Below are positions 1 to 5,428 of a stretch of 5,428 bases of DNA, piece by piece; within the stretch, counting starts at the first letter, position 1, and every line of letters starts with the position of its first letter. Below the pieces are notes generated by a model. That model worked only from the letters and a program-made list of their open reading frames with translations, ran no database searches and had not been told where the DNA came from. This DNA comes from an uncultured Terriglobus sp. (GTDB lineage Bacteria; Acidobacteriota; Terriglobia; Terriglobales; Acidobacteriaceae), in the NCBI GenBank assembly GCA_937859825.1, contig CALMAP010000054.1:3829-9256 (forward strand). Reading direction: 5' to 3'. Made by a program: the position numbers and the translations under genes.

Positions 1-1338
1 ACCGGCTCCAGTGTGATTCCGGTAGACGCATCCATGCAGCCGCTCGACGACTACTACCTTTGGTGCGACCACCGCGCGTTGCATGAGGCACAACACATCA
101 CGGCTGTGGCTCATGCGCGTGGGCTTGAGGCGATCGATTGGTGCGGTGGGGTGTACTCGCACGAGTGGGGCTGGGCCAAGCTGCTGCACTGGCTGCGCAA
201 CAACCCTGAAAAGCGGGAGCGATTTGCCACGGCACTGGAGCACTGCGACATGGTCGCCGCCACCCTGTGCGGCATCACGGAGCCGGCAAAGGTCAAACGC
301 AGCGCATGCGCACTCGGTCACAAATGGATGTGGAACCCGAAGTGGGGCGGCTTGCCTCCGCAGGAATTTCTTTCAGCCGTGGACCCACTGCTGGACGGCA
401 TGTGCGAGAAGCTCACAGGCGAGGTGCTTACCTCAGATCATCTCGCGGGAGCGTTGTCCGAAGAGTGGGCCGCAAAGCTGGGTTTGCGCGCCGGCATTCC
501 CATCCCTGTGGGTGCCTTCGACGCACACTGGGACGCCATCGGTGCGGGTTGCCGGGAAGGTGATGTGGTCAACGTCGTCGGTACCTCCACCTGCATCATC
601 GCCATGGGAAAGAAGGCAAACCTGATCCCTGGCGTGTGCGGCGTGGTGCCGGGCAGCGTTCATCCTGCGTACGCGGGAGTCGAGGCAGGTCTCTCGGCTG
701 TTGGCGACATCTTTGAGGCAATCGCGCGCCGTGCGGGGACAGATGTTAAGACCCTCGCAAATGGCCTTGAACACTATCGCGCAGGGCAGACCGGCCTTCT
801 GCGGCTTAGCTGGGACAATGGCGACCGCACGGTCCTCGTCAAGAGCGAACTTGGCGGTATTACGCTCGGCTGGCATCTTGTGACCACCGCGCAGGACGAA
901 TTGTTCGCGGCCATTGAAGGCACCGCCTTTCACACGCGCATCATCCTGGACCGCATGGCGGAATACGGTGTGCCGATTGAGCGCGTGATCAACGCCGGCG
1001 GCATCCCGCAACAGAACGCTGTGCTGAACCAGGTCTACGCGGACGTGCTGAACAAGCCGGTGCTCGTACCGGATTCCACGCCGACCAGCATCGGCTCAGG
1101 CATCTTCGCGCAACTTGCGGCGGGTATCTTCTCTTCAATCGAAGAGGCGCAGCAGCATATGTGTCCCGGTCACCGGATCTTCGACCCGAACCCCGCGACG
1201 GTGCAGGTGTATGAACAGCTTTACCAGCTCTATCGCACGGTGTACTTCAGTTTTGGTGACGCGAACGCACCCGCCGCCAGTCTCTCCAACGTTCTCGCGG
1301 AGCTTAGAAACATCGCGGCTGCCGTACACCGTGCCTGA
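1..1338 (+). CDS. araB: L-ribulokinase, C-terminal part (5' end outside window)
   Basis: This enzyme phosphorylates L-ribulose with ATP to L-ribulose 5-phosphate, the second cytosolic step of L-arabinose catabolism (FGGY carbohydrate kinase family). The frame is open from base 1 and begins with TGSSVIPVD, which matches the TGSTPIPVD segment about 95-100 residues into E. coli AraB. The true start is therefore upstream, and a GTG at 13 is not a credible start. In order, I see GHKWMWNPKWGGLPP (317-361), GAFDAH with the presumed catalytic-base Asp at 520-522, the GTSTC phosphate-binding segment (580-594), SWDNGDRT (808-831; E. coli has DWFNGRRT) and AGGIPQQN (about 991-1014), the C-terminal nucleotide-binding glycine motif. 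About 445 residues are present against roughly 566 in E. coli. It is the first visible gene of an araBAD-ordered operon, ending 43 nt before araA. The family call is firm; kinases for other ketopentoses are less likely given the neighbours. Confidence 0.95.
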   Translation, partial: TGSSVIPVDASMQPLDDYYLWCDHRALHEAQHITAVAHARGLEAIDWCGGVYSHEWGWAKLLHWLRNNPEKRERFATALEHCDMVAATLCGITEPAKVKRSACALGHKWMWNPKWGGLPPQEFLSAVDPLLDGMCEKLTGEVLTSDHLAGALSEEWAAKLGLRAGIPIPVGAFDAHWDAIGAGCREGDVVNVVGTSTCIIAMGKKANLIPGVCGVVPGSVHPAYAGVEAGLSAVGDIFEAIARRAGTDVKTLANGLEHYRAGQTGLLRLSWDNGDRTVLVKSELGGITLGWHLVTTAQDELFAAIEGTAFHTRIILDRMAEYGVPIERVINAGGIPQQNAVLNQVYADVLNKPVLVPDSTPTSIGSGIFAQLAAGIFSSIEEAQQHMCPGHRIFDPNPATVQVYEQLYQLYRTVYFSFGDANAPAASLSNVLAELRNIAAAVHRA

Positions 1339-1368
1339 TGCGACACCACGGGCACGTTCGCCTGAAGC

Positions 1369-1378
1369 AAGGAAAGGG
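1369..1378 (+). promoter_or_regulatory. Ribosome binding site of araA
   Basis: The purine run AAGGAAAGGG lies just upstream of the ATG at 1382. AAGGA (1369-1373) leaves an 8-nt spacer. It fixes the araA start at 1382, although that frame is open much further upstream inside the araB 3' end. No intrinsic terminator or convincing promoter is seen in the 43-nt araB-araA gap, so cotranscription is likely. Confidence 0.75.
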
Positions 1379-1381
1379 ACT

Positions 1382-2872
1382 ATGAAACAGACGGCAAAAG
1401 AGCTTTGGTTCGTAACCGGCAGCCAGCACCTCTACGGACCGGGCCCGCTTGCACAGGTAGCGCAGAACTCGCAACGCATCGCTGAGGAACTTGACGCTGC
1501 ACAAGCCATTCCGGCGCGTGTTGTTTTCAAGCCGGTGCTCACCACGGCAGACGAGATCCTGCGCCTGTGCCGCGAAGCCAACAACACAGATAACTGCGTG
1601 GGGCTCGTGCTCTGGATGCACACCTTCTCCCCGGCAAAAATGTGGATTGCCGGCCTGACCGCGCTGACCAGGCCTTTCCTGCACCTGCACACGCAGTTCC
1701 ATCGCGATTTGCCCTACGCGACTATCGACATGGATTTTATGAACCTGAACCAGGCTGCCCATGGCGACCGCGAGTTCGGGTTCATTACTGCGCGTCTGCG
1801 ACTGGCCCGCAAGGTGGTCGTCGGCCACTGGCAAGACGCCGACACGCTCAACGAGATCGGCACATGGGCGCGTGCTGCCCTGGGCTGGCATGAGTCGCAG
1901 ACGTTGAAGGTCGCGCGCTTCGGCGACAACATGCGCAACGTTGCCGTGACGGAAGGCGACAAGGTCGAGGCACAGAAGGTCTTCGGATACACCGTATCCG
2001 GGTATGGCATCGGCGATCTGACCGATCGCATGGCGCAGTTTACCGATGCCGAAGTGACCAGGCTAACCCAGGAATATCGCGACACCTACACCCTTGCGCA
2101 GGAACATGACCGGGCCGATTCGCTCGCCGTTGCCGCGCGCATCGAACTCGGTCTGCGCGCCTTTCTCACCGAAGGTGGATTCGGCGCCTTTACCGACACC
2201 TTTGAAGATTTGCACGGCATGGGTCAACTGCCGGGCATCGCAACGCAACGCCTGATGGCGAGCGGCTTCGGCTTCGGCGGCGAGGGTGATTGGAAGACCG
2301 CTGCACTGGTCCGAATCATGAAAGTAATGGCGGAAGGTCTGCCCGGTGGCACCAGCTTCATGGAGGACTATACCTACCATTTTGGCAGCGAAACATGGCA
2401 GGCACGTGTGCTCGGTTCACACATGCTGGAGATATGCCCAACCATCGCCGCAGACAAACCGTCACTTGAAGTTCATCCTCTCGGCATCGGTGGCAAGGCC
2501 GACCCGGTACGTCTCGTCTTCACCTCGCCTGCCGGGCCAGCGGTAGTCGCAAGCATCGTGGACATGGGCAATCGCTTTCGCATGATTGTGAACGACATCG
2601 ATGTCGTCGTTCCCGACCAGCCGTTCCCGAAACTGCCGGTGGCACGCACCGTGTGGGAGGCCAAACCGAGCCTGAAGATTGCGGCAGCGGCATGGATCTA
2701 TGCCGGAGGCGCGCACCACACCGGCTTCTCCCAGGCACTTACCATGGAGTACATGGAAGACTTTGCAGAGATCGCAGGCATCGAGCTGGTGCGTATCGAC
2801 GAAAACACCCGCCTGGAACAACTGCGGCGGGAACTTCTTTGGAGCGATGCGGCCTACCGCATCGGGCGGTGA
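1382..2872 (+). CDS. araA: L-arabinose isomerase
   Basis: AraA interconverts L-arabinose and L-ribulose, a metal-dependent (usually Mn2+) cytosolic step that feeds AraB; enzymes of this family also turn D-galactose into D-tagatose. The 496-residue product matches the usual length of about 500. The N-terminus KELWFVTGSQHLYG is typical of the family. The four residues that align with the E. coli metal ligands (E306, E333, H350, H450) are all present: Glu301 in GEGDWKTAAL, Glu328 in SFMEDYTYHF, His347 in LGSHMLE, and the His445/His446 pair in AGGAHHT. Conserved TFEDLHG (273-279) and LGIGGK (367-372) blocks are also intact, so the protein looks fully functional. The start is ATG 1382, chosen for its ribosome binding site and the family N-terminus. 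It follows araB by 43 nt, and its TGA overlaps the start of araD. Confidence 0.98.
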   Translation: MKQTAKELWFVTGSQHLYGPGPLAQVAQNSQRIAEELDAAQAIPARVVFKPVLTTADEILRLCREANNTDNCVGLVLWMHTFSPAKMWIAGLTALTRPFLHLHTQFHRDLPYATIDMDFMNLNQAAHGDREFGFITARLRLARKVVVGHWQDADTLNEIGTWARAALGWHESQTLKVARFGDNMRNVAVTEGDKVEAQKVFGYTVSGYGIGDLTDRMAQFTDAEVTRLTQEYRDTYTLAQEHDRADSLAVAARIELGLRAFLTEGGFGAFTDTFEDLHGMGQLPGIATQRLMASGFGFGGEGDWKTAALVRIMKVMAEGLPGGTSFMEDYTYHFGSETWQARVLGSHMLEICPTIAADKPSLEVHPLGIGGKADPVRLVFTSPAGPAVVASIVDMGNRFRMIVNDIDVVVPDQPFPKLPVARTVWEAKPSLKIAAAAWIYAGGAHHTGFSQALTMEYMEDFAEIAGIELVRIDENTRLEQLRRELLWSDAAYRIGR

Positions 2873-3588
2873 GTAAGACCGTGCTGCTTGAGCAACTACG
2901 CAAAGAAGTTCTGGAAGCGAACCTTGAACTTGTCCGCCGCGGACTCGTGCTCTACACCTTCGGCAACGCTTCAGGCGTAGACCGCAAACAGGGTCTTGTC
3001 GTGATCAAACCGTCAGGCGTGGATTACGACGAACTGCGGCCGGAGCACATGGTGGTGACTGACCTTGATGGCAAGATCGTCGAAGGAACGCTGCGGCCTT
3101 CCTCTGACCTGGACACGCACACGCTGCTCTATCGCGAGTTCCCTTCCGTCGGCGCCGTGGTGCATACGCATTCGGAGTACGCAACCAGCTTCGCGCAGGC
3201 GGGGCTGCCCATCCCGGCCTATGGCACAACGCACGCGGACTACTTCTATGGCCCGGTGCCGGTCACAGAGCCGCTCACCGACGAAGCGATTGGTGGCCGC
3301 TATGTTCACGAGACAGGCCTTGCAATTGTGGGGCGCTTTCGCGAGCCCGGCCGCGAAGTTGATCCGCTGGCAGTGCCTGCGTGTCTTGTCGCTGGGCATG
3401 CGCCATTCGTTTGGGGCAAGACTGCACAGGATGCCGCGCACAACGCCGTCGTGCTTGAAGCCGTGGCTCGCATGGCATATCGCACCGCTCTCCTGAAGGC
3501 GAACTGCGCGGAGGTTTCGCAGGCGCTTCTGGACCGCCACTATTTCCGCAAACACGGCGCAAACGCGACGTATGGGCAGAGTTGCTGA
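2869..3588 (+). CDS. araD: L-ribulose-5-phosphate 4-epimerase
   Basis: AraD epimerises L-ribulose 5-phosphate to D-xylulose 5-phosphate, linking arabinose breakdown to the pentose phosphate pathway. It belongs to the class II aldolase/epimerase family and uses a Zn2+ ion. The 239-residue product (231 in E. coli) contains the conserved block around KPSGVDY (47-53) and GTTHADYFYG (119-128). Aligned with E. coli AraD, the metal ligands appear as His99 and His101 (VHTH) and His177 (AGHAPF); Asp80 matches E. coli Asp76, and the catalytic Asp120 and Tyr229 correspond to Asp124 and Tyr235 (TYGQ). All key residues are kept. I chose GTG 2869, which overlaps the araA TGA as GTGA, indicating translational coupling. 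A second GTG at 2881 would give 235 aa, has a possible Shine-Dalgarno GGTGAG (2868-2873), and begins nearer the E. coli N-terminus, so the exact start is uncertain. Confidence 0.96.
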   Translation: MSKTVLLEQLRKEVLEANLELVRRGLVLYTFGNASGVDRKQGLVVIKPSGVDYDELRPEHMVVTDLDGKIVEGTLRPSSDLDTHTLLYREFPSVGAVVHTHSEYATSFAQAGLPIPAYGTTHADYFYGPVPVTEPLTDEAIGGRYVHETGLAIVGRFREPGREVDPLAVPACLVAGHAPFVWGKTAQDAAHNAVVLEAVARMAYRTALLKANCAEVSQALLDRHYFRKHGANATYGQSC

Positions 3589-3629
3589 CGATCTTCGCAG
3601 TGGTCACAACCTGCTTTCGCGTTCGACTC

Positions 3630-3638
3630 TGCTACCAT
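3630..3638 (+). promoter_or_regulatory. Possible extended -10 promoter before the glycosyltransferase gene
   Basis: TGCTACCAT fits an extended -10 element (TGn followed by TACCAT, four of six matches to TATAAT). It lies in the 64-nt gap between araD and the glycosyltransferase gene, 14 nt before the ATG at 3653. No matching -35 hexamer is seen. If used, transcription would begin near 3645, giving an almost leaderless mRNA that loses part of the GGAAG at 3642-3646. This is a weak, purely sequence-based suggestion. Confidence 0.25.
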
Positions 3639-3652
3639 CCCGGAAGCCAGAC

Positions 3653-4807
3653 ATGCGGATTTGCCAGACAGTCTTTGGAGTCTTTCACTCGTTTGACTTA
3701 GCCCGGGAGCTGCACCGGCGCAATCACCTTGAGCGTATCTTCTCCACCTGGCCGTGGCGGCGTCTGCAACGGGAAGGTCTGCCGAAAGAACTCGTTGGTA
3801 CGTTTCCCTGGATACACACGCCGGACTTTCTGCTGGCCCGGCTTGGCTTAATGACCCGCTGGCTTGACGATCAGGCAAGCTACGCCAACGCACTTGCCTT
3901 CGACGAGTACACGCTTCGCGCGATCCCGGACTGCGACGCTCTCATCGCCATCTCGGGCTCTGCCCTGAAGACCGGTCGTCTGGTGCAGAAGCGTGGAGGC
4001 AAGTTCATCTGCGACCGCGGCTCTTCGCACTCGCGCTATCAGGAAGAGTTGCTGGCGGAGGAATACCGCCGCTGGAATGTGGAGACCGCTCCGAACGATC
4101 CTCGAGACATCGTCCGTGAAGAGGCCATTTACGCCGAGGCAGACGCGATTACCGTGCCCTCGACCTTTGCGCTTGAGTCGTTTGTAGAAATGGGAGTCGC
4201 CAGGGAGAAGCTTCACCGCATTCCCTATGGGGTGAGGCTTGACCGGTTCTCCCCTGTGATGGAGCCGCCATCAGACAGAATTGAATTCGTCTTCGTCGGT
4301 TCCGTAAGTTTGCGGAAGGGTATTCCCTATCTGCTACAAGCATTTGCGCGGCTGCAGCATCCGCGCAAGCGGCTTCGCATCGTTGGATCCGTCTCACGCG
4401 AGATCCAGCCGGTACTGGCAAGGTTACCGACCGAGAACGTTGAGTTCCTTGGCTTGCTGCCTCAGGCGGAGTTACCCGCAATCCTGAGCGGCAGCCATGC
4501 CTTCGTTTTGCCGTCTGTGGAGGAAGGGCTCGCGCTGGTGCAGGCACAGGCATTAGCCAGCGGCTGTCCCGTGATTGCTTCCCGGAATACGGGCAGTGAG
4601 GACCTTTACACGAACGGTGTGGAAGGATGGATCGTATCGCCGCGAGATGTGGACGCGCTTGCAGCAGCGATGCAGATGCTGGCTGACGATCCGACGCTGC
4701 AGCAAAGAATGAGGAGTGCCGCGTTAACGCGAGTGGCAAGCCTTGGAGGGTGGCAAACCTACGGCGATCGGTGGGAGCAGCTTCTGCTTCAACTCACCAG
4801 TCGTTAG
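3653..4807 (+). CDS. Glycosyltransferase family 4 (GT-B fold)
   Basis: This is a predicted cytoplasmic retaining glycosyltransferase that moves a sugar from a nucleotide donor to an unknown acceptor, probably a surface glycan or glycolipid. The 384-residue product has an N-terminal Rossmann-like half starting MRICQTVFGVFHSF, a CDRGSSH segment (120-126) and the linker IPYGVRLDRFSP (190-201). The C-terminal GT1-type domain has VFVGSVSLRKGIPYLL (213-228, with Arg221 and Lys222 placed to bind donor phosphates), ENVEFLGLL (261-269) and PSVEEGLALVQAQALASGCPVI (287-308). In the last block the EX7E motif reads Glu291 to Gln299, so the second Glu is replaced. No signal peptide or membrane segment is seen. 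I chose ATG 3653, preceded by GGAAG (3642-3646), because the first strand begins there; an in-frame ATG at 3572 would add 27 unremarkable residues and overlap araD. Its stop overlaps that of convergent thiS. Donor and acceptor cannot be inferred. Confidence 0.88.
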   Translation: MRICQTVFGVFHSFDLARELHRRNHLERIFSTWPWRRLQREGLPKELVGTFPWIHTPDFLLARLGLMTRWLDDQASYANALAFDEYTLRAIPDCDALIAISGSALKTGRLVQKRGGKFICDRGSSHSRYQEELLAEEYRRWNVETAPNDPRDIVREEAIYAEADAITVPSTFALESFVEMGVAREKLHRIPYGVRLDRFSPVMEPPSDRIEFVFVGSVSLRKGIPYLLQAFARLQHPRKRLRIVGSVSREIQPVLARLPTENVEFLGLLPQAELPAILSGSHAFVLPSVEEGLALVQAQALASGCPVIASRNTGSEDLYTNGVEGWIVSPRDVDALAAAMQMLADDPTLQQRMRSAALTRVASLGGWQTYGDRWEQLLLQLTSR

Positions 4808-5037
4808 GCTCCGGCGGTCGCCGATCCGCCACCAACAAAGTGGACGACCTCAAGACGGTCTCCCTCTGTAAGCGTAGTCTGGCGCCATGAGGAACGCGGA
4901 ACGATCTCACCGTTCCGTTCGACCGCGACCCTGTCGGAGCGAAAACCAAGGCTCTGCACCAGCGCGGGCAGGCCTGCCCCCGTTTCAAGTTCTTCAAAGT
5001 TCCGTTCTTTGCCGTTGATGACAAGCTGCAGTGCCAA
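4804..5037 (-). CDS. thiS: Sulfur carrier protein ThiS (ubiquitin-like), with C-terminal tail
   Basis: ThiS carries sulfur as a C-terminal thiocarboxylate: ThiF-type enzymes adenylate its last Gly, sulfur is added, and ThiG uses it to build the thiazole of thiamine. The 77-residue product has the small beta-grasp pattern: an LQLVINGKER first strand, VAVERNGEIVPRSSW (37-51; compare the INQQIVPREQW segment of E. coli ThiS) and GDRLEVVHFVGGG (59-71). In E. coli the protein ends at Gly-Gly; here SATAGA (72-77) follows the three glycines, so processing may be needed. The start is TTG at 5037-5035. No in-frame ATG or GTG occurs between it and an upstream in-frame stop (5076-5074), and AGGAG lies 5 nt upstream. 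It begins 28 nt after the hypothetical gene on the same strand. No thiG follows in the window. A related carrier such as MoaD is less likely given the VPR-W pattern. Confidence 0.87.
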   Translation of the reverse strand: MALQLVINGKERNFEELETGAGLPALVQSLGFRSDRVAVERNGEIVPRSSWRQTTLTEGDRLEVVHFVGGGSATAGA

Positions 5038-5042
5038 GGAAA

Positions 5043-5047
5043 CTCCT
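5043..5047 (-). promoter_or_regulatory. Ribosome binding site of thiS
   Basis: On the minus strand AGGAG precedes the TTG codon at 5037-5035 with a 5-nt spacer. It supports the rare TTG start, since the frame offers no ATG or GTG before the upstream stop. Confidence 0.7.
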
Positions 5048-5065
5048 GCTGTTACTTTAGCGGAG

Positions 5066-5398
5066 TTATGCCTTCATGGACGCCGTAGCCTGGGAACGGC
5101 CAACGCGGGTCTGGATCCAGCGGCCCACCTTTTCCGTCAGTGTTACAACGGCGGGGCACTCCTCAAACACGGAGCGGGAAGAAGCCATCATCAGGCGGCC
5201 AGCCTGATTCTCCGCCGACGAGGTCCCACCCTCTGGCCGACGCGAGTCGCTCAGGTACTCGATGGCGTGACCGAGCGCTGCACGCGCACGCCCCTGCTGG
5301 GCTCTCGGCCTGCGCCGCTTCGGCAGGTTGATGGCCCGCGGTGGACGAGGCGAAGTGAGCACGATAGAAGCATTCGGAAAAACAGCAGCAGACGCCAT
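5066..5398 (-). CDS. Small hypothetical protein upstream of thiS
   Basis: I do not recognise a named family. The 110-residue product has a variable, proline- and arginine-rich N-terminal third (residues 1-40), then a probable helical part with RARAALGHAIEYLSDSR, RLMMASSRSVFEECP and VGRWIQTRV. The GHAIEYL and FEECP pattern resembles short uncharacterised proteins I associate with Acidobacteriota genomes; this is from memory and untested. No signal peptide, membrane helix or metal-binding cluster is seen, and there is one Cys. I chose ATG 5398-5396, which has GGAG (5411-5408) 9 nt upstream. The frame also stays open to the window edge, with a TTG at 5413, so the gene could begin further out. 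Its TAA is 28 nt before the thiS start, suggesting cotranscription. A role in thiamine synthesis cannot be claimed from this. Confidence 0.62.
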   Translation of the reverse strand: MASAAVFPNASIVLTSPRPPRAINLPKRRRPRAQQGRARAALGHAIEYLSDSRRPEGGTSSAENQAGRLMMASSRSVFEECPAVVTLTEKVGRWIQTRVGRSQATASMKA

Positions 5399-5407
5399 GG
5401 CAGCCCA

Positions 5408-5411
5408 CTCC
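5408..5411 (-). promoter_or_regulatory. Possible ribosome binding site of the hypothetical gene
   Basis: GGAG on the minus strand lies 9 nt before the ATG at 5398-5396. It favours this start over the TTG at 5413, but the window ends too close to judge the full upstream context. Confidence 0.4.
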
Positions 5412-5428
5412 AACTGGGATAGTTCCAG

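Noticed and set aside
433..1011. Long minus-strand frame (192 codons) opposite araB.
   Set aside because: It lies opposite a conserved kinase region and has no recognisable domain; such frames are expected from GC-rich codon use.
1115..1381. The araA frame is open for 89 codons upstream of its ATG, inside the araB 3' end.
   Set aside because: The araB frame is clearly coding there, and the family N-terminus and ribosome binding site place the araA start at 1382.
3572..3652. Longer start of the glycosyltransferase at ATG 3572, overlapping the end of araD.
   Set aside because: The 27 extra residues lack the hydrophobic first strand, which begins at the ATG at 3653 with GGAAG upstream.
4149..4739. 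Long minus-strand frame (196 codons) opposite the glycosyltransferase, and a similar one at 3013-3555 opposite araD.
   Set aside because: Both mirror well-conserved coding regions and their products are low-complexity and rich in Arg, Ala and Pro, without domain features.
4812..4830. GC-rich hairpins near the convergent junction (GGCGG with CCGCC, and a short CGGC/GCCG stem).
   Set aside because: The stems have only 4-5 pairs and no T-tract on either strand, so an intrinsic terminator is not supported.
5009..5422. Plus-strand frame (137 codons) over the right end.
   Set aside because: It covers the thiS start and the minus-strand small gene, which has a better ribosome binding site and a more protein-like sequence.
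5414..5428. Small inverted repeat CTGG/CCAG at the right edge, upstream of the hypothetical gene.
   Set aside because: Four-base arms are expected by chance, and the window edge prevents judging a longer repeat.

Overview
This window reads as an ordinary chromosomal stretch of a fairly GC-rich bacterium. I favour Acidobacteriota, class Terriglobia (Granulicella/Terriglobus/Edaphobacter-like). The basis is codon use, the ThiS ending in HFVGGG plus a short tail, and a small conserved-looking protein with a GHAIEYL core that I associate with that group. This assignment is inference from memory, not from a search.

Layout. Positions 1-3588 (+) carry a compact L-arabinose catabolic operon in the order araB-araA-araD. 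The araB gene (L-ribulokinase) is cut by the left window edge. It is followed after 43 nt by a complete araA (L-arabinose isomerase, 496 aa), whose stop overlaps the start of a complete araD (L-ribulose-5-phosphate 4-epimerase, 239 aa) as GTGA. Together the three enzymes convert L-arabinose to L-ribulose, then L-ribulose 5-phosphate, then D-xylulose 5-phosphate, which enters the pentose phosphate pathway. No transporter, regulator or operator is visible; these would lie upstream of the window or elsewhere.

After a 64-nt gap holding a weak candidate promoter, a family-4 (GT-B) glycosyltransferase gene (3653-4807, +) follows. It has no evident link to arabinose use.

The right end is transcribed from the minus strand. 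A small hypothetical protein gene (5066-5398) lies just upstream of thiS (4804-5037), the ubiquitin-like sulfur carrier of thiamine thiazole synthesis. The thiS gene starts with TTG and encodes six residues beyond the glycine run that is normally the reactive C-terminus. The glycosyltransferase and thiS genes converge so closely that their stop codons overlap in TTAG.

No RNA genes, mobile elements, CRISPR arrays, origins or sizeable repeats were seen. I did not find a new system. The points most worth checking are the ThiS tail, the altered EX7E motif of the glycosyltransferase, and the overlapping convergent stops.
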